A stretch of 8,155 bases of DNA, from assembly GCA_937858455.1 (NCBI GenBank), contig CALLYN010000772.1:1-8155 (forward strand), written 5' to 3'. Under the pieces are notes generated by a model. The model saw nothing but the letters and a program-made list of their open reading frames with translations, was not told the origin of the DNA and ran no database searches. The translations under genes were made by a program, and so were the position numbers. This DNA is from an uncultured Kouleothrix sp. GTDB taxonomy: Bacteria > Chloroflexota > Chloroflexia > Chloroflexales > Roseiflexaceae. Shown piece after piece: positions 1 to 5,912 of this stretch (its first letter is position 1; each line of letters opens with the position of its first letter).

Positions 1-3
1 ACG

Positions 4-22
4 GGAGCGGCTTTGCCGCCCC
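4..22 (-). terminator. GC-rich hairpin after the 47-493 gene
   Basis: An inverted repeat (4-11 with 15-22, loop of three) forms an eight-pair stem on the minus strand with one G-U pair. It lies 24 bases past the stop codon of the small gene at 47-493. No U-tract follows before the window ends, so it may be an incomplete terminator, an RNA-stabilising hairpin or chance in GC-rich DNA. Confidence 0.3.
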
Positions 23-46
23 GAACCCCCACCAAAGTGTCAGTCA

Positions 47-493
47 TCAAGCGAAGTTGGTATCAGCTGTAGTGTAGCTCGGGATTGGATCCAGATCTGG
101 CTCCACGAACCTTGCGCGGGCTGCGTCGGAAAAGAGTACCTCGGCAGTGTAGTGGGTGAGCATAATCTTCGAGTCAAGCATGCTCGGATTGCGCGCGATA
201 AAGGCGTCGAACGACTCTGCCGAGGATGCCTTTTCCATGAAATGCCGCACGGCCATAATCCATGCTCGCGTCATCGTCTCATGATACTTCGATGTATCGC
301 TGCCGTGATGGCTGAGGAACGACAGAAGTGCGGTTCGCATCAGCTGATGCGCGGCGTCGGTATCGTGTTCAGCCAGGTAGGTATACGCCAGCCTTATATG
401 AGCACGGTGGTTGAACAGGGCAGGCAAAATACTGTGCGCCTCGAATTCCGCGCAGAAGACCAGATCTTCCACCGATAAGCGATGCCGGATCAT
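47..493 (-). CDS. Small conserved protein of unknown function
   Basis: The product is 148 residues with no signal peptide or membrane segment. I recall similar bacterial hypothetical proteins but cannot name a family or function. Visible blocks are FNHRAHIRLAYTYL (residues 27-40), with two histidines that could bind a ligand; HHGSDTSKYHETMTRAW (62-78), with a KYHET core; and a C-terminal block around LFSDAARARFVEPDLDPIP (120-138). The pattern suggests a compact helical domain. The ATG at 493 is chosen because AAGGAGG lies four bases before it; the reading frame stays open to 730, but that extension overlaps the upstream gene and is arginine-rich antisense-like sequence. Its GC is about 55% (231 of 420 bases hand-counted over 61-480), against about 67-73% in sampled lines of the upstream gene, so it may be a recent acquisition. 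It is the last visible gene of the possible four-gene unit, 106 bp after the enolase-superfamily gene. Confidence 0.8.
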   Translation of the reverse strand: MIRHRLSVEDLVFCAEFEAHSILPALFNHRAHIRLAYTYLAEHDTDAAHQLMRTALLSFLSHHGSDTSKYHETMTRAWIMAVRHFMEKASSAESFDAFIARNPSMLDSKIMLTHYTAEVLFSDAARARFVEPDLDPIPSYTTADTNFA

Positions 494-497
494 AATG

Positions 498-504
498 CCT
501 CCTT
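498..504 (-). promoter_or_regulatory. Ribosome binding site deciding the start at 493
   Basis: A full AAGGAGG lies on the minus strand four bases before the ATG at 493. It rejects the longer reading frame that would start at 730 inside the upstream gene. Confidence 0.75.
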
Positions 505-509
505 GTATT

Positions 510-568
510 GCCGTATCAGCATGCCCTACGGCAGCTCGAGCTTGCGCAACAAGGCGAGTGAGCCTCGC
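510..568 (-). other. Intergenic segment with small inverted repeats
   Basis: The 106-bp gap between the enolase-superfamily stop and the small gene holds three short symmetrical elements: a six-pair stem (510-515 with 527-532), the perfect palindrome AGCTCGAGCT (533-542), and a five-pair stem (554-558 with 564-568). None is followed by a clear U-tract. They could be an operator or mRNA hairpins, or chance. No convincing promoter was seen. Confidence 0.25.
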
Positions 569-599
569 TAATCCCTTCGGGCTTGGCGCCGCGCCATGC

Positions 600-1682
600 C
601 TACGGCGCGCGGTAGCGCGCCAGCGCCGCCTGGTCGAAGCGCATACCCGTGCCGGGTACCTCGGTCGGGCGCACGTGGCCGCCGACGACCTGCTGCGGCT
701 CCTCGAGGTATGGATCAAGTGCGAAGGCATGCTTCTCTAGGTAGACTGGGTTCCTGGAGGCGCACAGCACGTGGGCGCTCAGCTCGTCCGTATAGTGGCT
801 GCTCGTCGCGAGGCCAGCGGCGTCGGCCAGGCGCAGCGCCCGGAGCGACGCAGTGATCCCGCCGTTGGTCACCGGGTCGATCTGCAGCACCTCGACCGCC
901 CGCTCGTCGACGTAGCGCTGAAACTCATGCGGCGAGTGCAAGCTCTCGCCGATCGCGATCGGTACCGCCAGCTCGCGCACGAGGCGCGCGTGGGCCGCGA
1001 CATTTTCAGGGATGGTGGGCTCCTCGTACCAGTACAGCCCGAATTGCTCAAGCCGCCGCCCGCGCTCCAGCGCTTCGTCGGCGCCCCAGGCCATGTTCGC
1101 GTCGATCATCAGGTCGACCCGATCGCCGATCAGCGCGCGCACGGCCGCGACGCGCGCCTCGTCCTCGCGCGGGTCGCTGCGGCCAACCTTCACCTTGACT
1201 CCCGGAAAGCCGCGTGCCACGAAGCCTTCGATCTGAGCCAGCAGCGCATCAAGCGGCTTCGGCAGATCGACGCCCGATCCATAGGCCGGGATGGCGCGCA
1301 CCTGCCCGCCGCACAGCGCGTAGAGCGGCTTCTGCTCGCGCAGGCCATACAGATCCCAGAGCGCAATATCTACCGCTGCGATCGCGAACGCCGCCAGCCC
1401 GCCGCGGCCGACATACAGCAGGCGCTGCCACATCAGCTGCCACAGCCCCTGGATGTCGCTCGCGTCGTGCCCAAGCAGCAGCGGCGCAAGGTCGTGCTCG
1501 ATCAGCGCCTGGACGGCGCGCCCGCCCCGGCCGATCGTATAGCTGTAGCCGTGGCCGACCAGCCCCTCGGCGTGCAAGGTCAGCGTGATCAGCTCCTCGG
1601 AGTCGATCGCGCCATGCCCGGCATCGCCCATCGGCTCAAGCGGCAAGCGGTAGTAGGCGGTCTCGATCTGCTCAATGTTCAT
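600..1682 (-). CDS. Enolase-superfamily enzyme, mandelate racemase subgroup (probable sugar-acid dehydratase or racemase)
   Basis: The product is 360 residues, the normal length for mandelate racemase/muconate lactonizing enzymes. These enzymes remove a proton next to a carboxylate with Mg2+ stabilising the enolate, acting in the cytoplasm on hydroxy or sugar acids. An N-terminal capping domain (about 1-125) is followed by the barrel domain. The expected residues are all visible: K163 and K165 in a KVKVG motif, metal ligands D194 (in DAN), E220 (WYEEP) and E246 (IGES), and the D269-H296 pair with E316. Each is exactly one position before the classical mandelate racemase residue (164, 166, 195, 221, 247, 270, 297, 317), which supports the MR subgroup. 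Substrate cannot be read from this; the N-terminal GHGAIDSEELIT and GYSYTIG stretches recall talarate/galactarate-type dehydratases (from memory). ATG 1682 is chosen because AAGGAGG lies four bases upstream. It starts 46 bp after the GMC dehydrogenase stop, suggesting a shared sugar-acid role. Confidence 0.9.
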   Translation of the reverse strand: MNIEQIETAYYRLPLEPMGDAGHGAIDSEELITLTLHAEGLVGHGYSYTIGRGGRAVQALIEHDLAPLLLGHDASDIQGLWQLMWQRLLYVGRGGLAAFAIAAVDIALWDLYGLREQKPLYALCGGQVRAIPAYGSGVDLPKPLDALLAQIEGFVARGFPGVKVKVGRSDPREDEARVAAVRALIGDRVDLMIDANMAWGADEALERGRRLEQFGLYWYEEPTIPENVAAHARLVRELAVPIAIGESLHSPHEFQRYVDERAVEVLQIDPVTNGGITASLRALRLADAAGLATSSHYTDELSAHVLCASRNPVYLEKHAFALDPYLEEPQQVVGGHVRPTEVPGTGMRFDQAALARYRAP

Positions 1683-1686
1683 CGTG

Positions 1687-1693
1687 CCTCCTT
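1687..1693 (-). promoter_or_regulatory. Ribosome binding site deciding the start at 1682
   Basis: AAGGAGG on the minus strand is four bases before the ATG at 1682. It favours this start over an in-frame ATG eight codons upstream (1706), which lies within the hairpin region and has no such site. Confidence 0.75.
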
Positions 1694-1704
1694 GATGAGG
1701 AACC

Positions 1705-1726
1705 AAAAACCAGGCCCGGCACCTGG
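1705..1726 (-). terminator. Terminator-like hairpin between GMC and enolase-superfamily genes
   Basis: Two bases past the GMC stop codon the minus strand reads a CCAGG/CCTGG stem (five pairs plus a possible inner U-G pair, five- to seven-base loop), directly followed by five Ts. The stem is short, so it may only attenuate transcription and lower expression of the downstream gene. Confidence 0.4.
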
Positions 1727-1728
1727 CC

Positions 1729-3990
1729 TTATGCGCCGCGCAGGCGCGCGGCCAGGCGCTCGGCCGCGCGATAGCACACCGCCCACATGGTCAGCGTCGG
1801 GTTGACGCCGTGGCAGGTTGGGAACACCGCCGTGCCGAACACATACAGCCCAGGCGTGTCGTGGACTTCTAAATCCGCGCCGACAACCGAGGCCGCAGGA
1901 TCTTCGCCCATGCGCGCGCCACCTTGCTCGTGGCTGCTGATCAGGCCGCCGAAGCGCGGCCCGCGCCATGTCTTAGTTGCGCCCATGGCCCGCAAGATCT
2001 CTTCGGCCCGATCCTCCATGAATGCCAGCATGCGCTGCTCGTTGGGCTGCTGATCGTAGGTCGCGCGGATGACCGGCAGCCCCAGGCCGCTGCGGTCGCG
2101 GTGGCGCGGGTCGAGGTCAAGGTAGTTGGCGTGGTATGGCAGCGTATCCGGCTGGATGCGCACGGCGGCAATGTGCTGCCACCGGCGGAGGTGCTCTTTG
2201 TAGGCTGCGCCCCAGCGCGGCACGTCGGGCGGCAAAGCCTCGCGGCTGATCTGGATCGGCAGGCGCTGGTTTTCGATATTGGGCGTCGCCCCGCCGACAA
2301 AGCCGTGCGCGGCCGAGTCGAAATCGACCGATACGAAGTCGTCCAGGCCCCACATCTGGCCCGACGGCCCGGTGTGGGCGTTGAAGACAACCTCGGGGCA
2401 GTAGCCGTGAACGTCGACCCACATTTTGGTCATCACGTGCTTGCCGACCTGGCCGGTGTTGTTGCCCAGGCCGTTCGGGTGCCGCCGATCGCCCGAGAGC
2501 AGCAGCAGGCGCACGTTTTCGAAGGTATAGCCGCAGAGAATAACCGCAGCTGCGGTTTGCACATGCCAGCTGCCGTTGGCGTCGACATACTCGACGCCGC
2601 TGGCGCGCCCGTCGCCGTCGGTCACAATCCGCACCGCCCTGCAGTACGTCCGCAGGTCAAAGTTGCCGGTCGCCAGCGCCGCAGGCACCCATGTCAGGCC
2701 AGGATGCCAGCGCTCGTTGTTGAACGGCCCGAACCCGCCCATCCAGGCACAGTAGGTTGTGGCCGGAAAGCCGTTGTACGGCATGCTATGCACGGCCACC
2801 GGCGTTGGGTACGGGTGCAGGCCGAGCGACTCGGCCGCCTGGCGGAAAACCTCGCCCATGCGAAACGGGCGCATGGCCGGCAGTGGGTGCGGCCGGCTGC
2901 GCTGTAGGAACGGATTGCGCCCGTCGTCGCTGGTGACGCCGATCTCGTACTCGAGCTGCGTGTAGTATGGCTCCAGCTCGTCGTAGCCGAAGGGCCAATC
3001 GGTAAGGGTGTGCCCGGCGGGCAGCGCCTGCTCGCCCCAGCGCTCGCGCACATAGCTGCGGTACCTGAAGTGGTGCGGATGGTTGCGGCGCAGCGCACCG
3101 CCCCAGTGGATCACCGAGCCGCCGACACCGTTCATCATGCGGCCGAGCGAAAAGGTCGCCTCCGACGTAGGCGCGCGCTCGTGGAGCCGCCAGCGCGGCG
3201 TCTCGCTCAGGTATTTCGGCCCCATGCCACCCCGGCAGTAGTACGCCGAGCCAAGCTCGTCGGGCACGAAGTCGCGGCTGGTGCGCCAGGGGCCGGCCTC
3301 CAGGCCGACGACGCGCAGGCCGGCGCGGCAGAGGATTGTGGCCGCGAGCGCCCCGGCCGCGCCAACGCCGATCAACACGACATCGGCTGGGCCTGCGGGC
3401 GGTTGGGCGCCGCGCTGCGGGTCGTAGCCGGGGATGGCAGTAGGCTCGCGGGCAGCGCCGCCCAGCGTATAGCCGACATCGGCGAGCGACTGGATGATGC
3501 CACCCTTCAGGGCCGGCTCGGTCGCAAGATTCTCCTCGGCCGTATTCTCGAACCAGATGCCGGGGTGGCCGAGAAAGCGCCAACCGAGCTTGTCGCGATT
3601 GCCGCCGTAGGCAGGGTCGGCGAATAGCCCTTCTTGCAGGTGCGCGCACAGCAGCGCGAAGAACGCACGCTGGGGCGGCGCGCTGAAGTCGGGCAGCGCG
3701 CCCTGCTCCAGCGCGGCCAGCAGCGCATCCTGCTGCCCGGCGTCGCAGTCGGCAAACGGGGCCTGGTAGCGCTGTTGCGCAATGCGGTCGAAGGTTGCCA
3801 GGCCCAGGCGATAGGTTGCACTATGCCCCTGGTAGGCGCTGCTCAGGGCGCGGTCGAGGTAGCCCACGGCGCCGATGGCCGCCGCGCCGGGGCTATGGCT
3901 GTCGGCTGGGAACAGGCGCTCGAAGATCGCGGCGGCGGTGCGCGCCTCGTAGGTGTTGAGGCTGAGCAGCGCCTCGGAAAGTTCTGCCAT
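1729..3990 (-). CDS. GMC-family FAD oxidoreductase with fused gluconate 2-dehydrogenase subunit-3 domain
   Basis: The 753-residue product probably oxidises a sugar, sugar acid or other polyol with FAD. Residues about 10-165 resemble the gluconate 2-dehydrogenase subunit 3 family (FERLFPAD, GYLDRALSS, DPAYGGNRDKLGWRFLGHPG). The GMC domain follows: FAD-binding GVGAAG (208-213) with acidic E231 at the end of the second strand, GGSVIHWGGALRR (290-302), and the C-terminal HEQGGARMG (687-695) and HGVNPTLTMWA (727-737). H687 and N730 are the likely catalytic His/Asn pair. In classical membrane gluconate dehydrogenases the small subunit, the GMC subunit and a cytochrome c are separate; here two are fused. 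There is no Tat or Sec signal at the N-terminus and no cytochrome gene next door, so the electron acceptor and location are open. ATG 3990 is chosen for the GGAGG four bases upstream. An in-frame GTG at 4041, two bases after AAGGAGG (4044-4050), is a less likely start that would add 17 residues. The gene starts 73 bp after the hydrolase stop. Confidence 0.92.
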   Translation of the reverse strand: MAELSEALLSLNTYEARTAAAIFERLFPADSHSPGAAAIGAVGYLDRALSSAYQGHSATYRLGLATFDRIAQQRYQAPFADCDAGQQDALLAALEQGALPDFSAPPQRAFFALLCAHLQEGLFADPAYGGNRDKLGWRFLGHPGIWFENTAEENLATEPALKGGIIQSLADVGYTLGGAAREPTAIPGYDPQRGAQPPAGPADVVLIGVGAAGALAATILCRAGLRVVGLEAGPWRTSRDFVPDELGSAYYCRGGMGPKYLSETPRWRLHERAPTSEATFSLGRMMNGVGGSVIHWGGALRRNHPHHFRYRSYVRERWGEQALPAGHTLTDWPFGYDELEPYYTQLEYEIGVTSDDGRNPFLQRSRPHPLPAMRPFRMGEVFRQAAESLGLHPYPTPVAVHSMPYNGFPATTYCAWMGGFGPFNNERWHPGLTWVPAALATGNFDLRTYCRAVRIVTDGDGRASGVEYVDANGSWHVQTAAAVILCGYTFENVRLLLLSGDRRHPNGLGNNTGQVGKHVMTKMWVDVHGYCPEVVFNAHTGPSGQMWGLDDFVSVDFDSAAHGFVGGATPNIENQRLPIQISREALPPDVPRWGAAYKEHLRRWQHIAAVRIQPDTLPYHANYLDLDPRHRDRSGLGLPVIRATYDQQPNEQRMLAFMEDRAEEILRAMGATKTWRGPRFGGLISSHEQGGARMGEDPAASVVGADLEVHDTPGLYVFGTAVFPTCHGVNPTLTMWAVCYRAAERLAARLRGA

Positions 3991-3994
3991 AGTT

Positions 3995-3999
3995 CCTCC
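3995..3999 (-). promoter_or_regulatory. Ribosome binding site for the GMC gene
   Basis: GGAGG on the minus strand with a four-base spacer to ATG 3990. A second strong site (AAGGAGG, 4044-4050) lies upstream but is only two bases from the in-frame GTG at 4041, too close for efficient use. Confidence 0.65.
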
Positions 4000-4063
4000 A
4001 AGGGGTGCAGGATGCGTTGAACCAGGATCGGCGCCGTGCACAGCCTCCTTGCCGGCAGGCGCG

Positions 4064-5629
4064 CTACGGCACAACCACGAACGGCGCGGGCGGCTCCTGC
4101 GCAAGGCACGCCGCATCGGGCCGGCGCTCGGGAGCGCCGAGGAAGCGCACAATCGTCGCGCGGGCGCACGCGCTGAGCAGGCTTGGCGTATGCCCGCCGC
4201 GCGGGATCACCACCTCGGTTGCGCGGCTCAGCGTCTGGGCTACCTCGTGCGCGCTCTCGGGCGGGAGGATCGGGTCGAACTCGCCGCTAACCAGCAGCGC
4301 CGGTATATCGCTGCGCACCGCCTGGTTCTCGGCCGCATTGGCCGCCTGCAGCCCCCACCCCGCGCAGATCTCCAGGATCGCCTCGTTGAAGATCGGGCTG
4401 AAGGCCAGGCCGGCGACGCTGCGATTGCGGTCGCGCGCGGCGACGAAATCCCTCGCGCTGGCGAATGTCGCGTCCTCGTTGCACTGCACCGCCACCTGCA
4501 TGCCTTGCGAGATCGCCGGCACTCCGCCTGATGTTTGCTGCGCGAAGAAGACCGAAGCCAGGCTCGCCAGCGGCCGGTAATTGCCCCGGTCGGCCTCGCC
4601 GATCACTGCCGGCAGCACCGGAATGGCCGCGGTGGCATACATCAGCTGGAAGACGATCACCGTCACATCCACGCCGCTGAACGGCTGGTAGTCGATCGGC
4701 TCGCCCGTCTCGAGATTGAGGATCGGCAGCACAACCGCCTTGGCGTTGAGCCTGGCCACCACGCGGTCGAAGGCGCCGCGCAGGTCGGGGTAGGCGCTGG
4801 CGCAGGTTGTGTCGGCGGCGCAGGCGGCGTCGAGCTCGCCAAGCGCGCGATTGAAGGTGCCAAAGACACCGGTTTGGAAATTGGCCTGCAGCGGGTAGGC
4901 CGAATCAAGGATCGCGCTGCGGATAGTCGCCGGCCGGTAGCTCATGGCGGTGAGTGCGAGGCGCGTGCCATACGAGCCGCCATAGAGGTTCCACTGATTG
5001 TACCCCAGGGCGACGCGCAGATCTTCAAGGTCGGCGGCGCTCTCCACGCTGTTATACGCGCTCAGGTCGACGCCCTGGGCGCGGAACTGCGCCCCGCAGC
5101 GCATGAGTGCGTCTACACTTGCCTGTAGCAAAGCCGGGCGCTCGCCCACCGCAGTGCCAAACGGCAGCATAAAGCGGGCGGGCGCGCCGGGCTGGGGCGC
5201 GCAGTTGAGCGCCGGCCGCGAGTAGCCGGTGCCGCGCTGGTCGACGAAGATCATATCGCGGGTTGCCAGGATCTCGCTGAAGACCTCCGGGGCGAGCGCG
5301 ACCAGCGGCAGTGCCGGCTGGCCAGGGCCGCCAGCCAGGAACAGCACCGGGTCGGGCTGCTTCGCGCGGTTTGGCGAGCGGACGATCGCGACGGCGAGGT
5401 CGATCGTGCGGCTGGCGGGCGCCTGCCGCGACTCGGCAACCGAAAGAAACCCGCAGTCGAGGGCGTAGCCCTGCGGCGCGGGGATCGGGCAGGGCGCCGG
5501 CGCGAACGAGCCCGGTACGGCGCCCTGAGCCTGGGCAGGCAGCGCGCTTGCAAGCAGCAGGGCAAGCAGCGGCAGCACAATCAAGAGCCGCCAGGCCGGC
5601 ATGCTTCGCCGAAGGGTTGAACTGTTCAT
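4064..5629 (-). CDS. Secreted alpha/beta hydrolase with TAP-like C-terminal domain (probable peptidase)
   Basis: The 521-residue product resembles the tripeptidyl aminopeptidase / prolyl aminopeptidase-like hydrolases. It begins with a Sec signal peptide: basic RR at 7-8, hydrophobic core at about 15-30, and a likely signal peptidase I cut after A34 (A-Q-A). The hydrolase fold shows an oxyanion-hole LAGGPGQ (98-104), VDQRGTGYS (129-137), nucleophile S219 in GGSYG, D452 in SGEFDPILP and H480 in RGGHTPS, a complete Ser-Asp-His triad. The C-terminal ~90 residues look like the TAP_C domain. The mature part has ten cysteines whose sequence neighbours suggest five disulfides (47-59, 143-178, 270-276, 383-422, 488-508; inferred pairing), fitting an exported protein. 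It may release N-terminal peptides or proline residues outside the cell; an esterase role is possible. ATG 5629 follows GGAGG with a four-base spacer; M10 would shorten the basic region. It is the first gene of the possible four-gene unit. Confidence 0.9.
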   Translation of the reverse strand: MNSSTLRRSMPAWRLLIVLPLLALLLASALPAQAQGAVPGSFAPAPCPIPAPQGYALDCGFLSVAESRQAPASRTIDLAVAIVRSPNRAKQPDPVLFLAGGPGQPALPLVALAPEVFSEILATRDMIFVDQRGTGYSRPALNCAPQPGAPARFMLPFGTAVGERPALLQASVDALMRCGAQFRAQGVDLSAYNSVESAADLEDLRVALGYNQWNLYGGSYGTRLALTAMSYRPATIRSAILDSAYPLQANFQTGVFGTFNRALGELDAACAADTTCASAYPDLRGAFDRVVARLNAKAVVLPILNLETGEPIDYQPFSGVDVTVIVFQLMYATAAIPVLPAVIGEADRGNYRPLASLASVFFAQQTSGGVPAISQGMQVAVQCNEDATFASARDFVAARDRNRSVAGLAFSPIFNEAILEICAGWGLQAANAAENQAVRSDIPALLVSGEFDPILPPESAHEVAQTLSRATEVVIPRGGHTPSLLSACARATIVRFLGAPERRPDAACLAQEPPAPFVVVP

Positions 5630-5778
5630 CGAGCCTCCGTGTTCTACAACAGGCCCGCCTCTTCAACAGCCCGCCCATGCCGTACCACGCGCGAACATAT
5701 ATCGGATCGGGCAAATTACCCAGCGCCACAGAGGCACCGGCCTGCGCACAATCCGCAGTGCCAACCCGTTCGGCAAGC

Positions 5779-5787
5779 ATCATACCA
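5779..5787 (-). promoter_or_regulatory. Candidate extended -10 promoter
   Basis: The minus strand reads TGGTATGAT, an extended -10 element (TG-N-TATGAT, one mismatch to TATAAT). No good -35 is visible at 16-17 bases. Transcription would start near 5772, giving a leader of about 140 bases before the hydrolase ATG. An AT-rich TATATG at 5696-5701 is a weaker alternative. Confidence 0.3.
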
Positions 5788-5837
5788 CTAATAGCACATT
5801 CGGCAGGGCTTGTGAAAAGCTGGCCCTCAGAAGCTCT

Positions 5838-5905
5838 CTGAAAGCGAAACCCAGCGCTTACTGCAAGCGAAAGTCAACGTTACTACAACCGAAACTCAGC
5901 ATCTA
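5838..5905 (-). repeat. Three imperfect ~23-bp tandem direct repeats
   Basis: Units lie at 5838-5860, 5861-5882 and 5883-5905 with no spacer. On the plus strand each begins CT(G/A)(A/C)AA(G/C)CGAAA and ends in TA. By eye, units 1 and 2 share 18 of 22 aligned positions and the third shares about 16 with each. The 22-23 base period equals about two helical turns, as expected for a regulator that binds direct repeats on one face of DNA. The array sits between the aminotransferase stop (5913) and the candidate promoter, about 210-275 bp upstream of the hydrolase start. Confidence 0.7.
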
Positions 5906-5912
5906 CACTTCA

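Larger units (their letters stand above)
5630..5912 (-). other. 283-bp intergenic region upstream of the hydrolase gene
   Basis: No coding region is supported here; an open frame on the plus strand (from 5601) is antisense to real genes further on. The region is less GC-rich than the genes. It holds the hydrolase Shine-Dalgarno site (5634-5638), a possible promoter near 5779, a small inverted repeat (5827-5831 with 5837-5841) and three tandem repeats (5838-5905). It is the only gap large enough to hold the control region of the downstream genes. Confidence 0.6.

Noticed and set aside
494..730. N-terminal extension of the small 47-493 protein
   Set aside because: It would overlap the enolase-superfamily gene by about 130 bases, is arginine-rich, and ignores the strong AAGGAGG before ATG 493.
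771..1805. Long plus-strand open frame opposite the enolase-superfamily gene
   Set aside because: It is antisense to a gene with complete catalytic motifs; the low stop density comes from high GC. The translation shows no recognisable domain.
1924..2907. Long plus-strand open frame opposite the GMC gene
   Set aside because: Antisense shadow of a well-supported coding region; no domain or ribosome binding site of its own was seen.
3991..4152. N-terminal extension of the GMC protein to an ATG at 4152
   Set aside because: It overlaps the hydrolase gene and has no homology-like content; GGAGG before ATG 3990 marks a better start.
5838..5905. CRISPR array
   Set aside because: The three repeats are directly adjacent with no spacers, are imperfect, and no cas genes are present.
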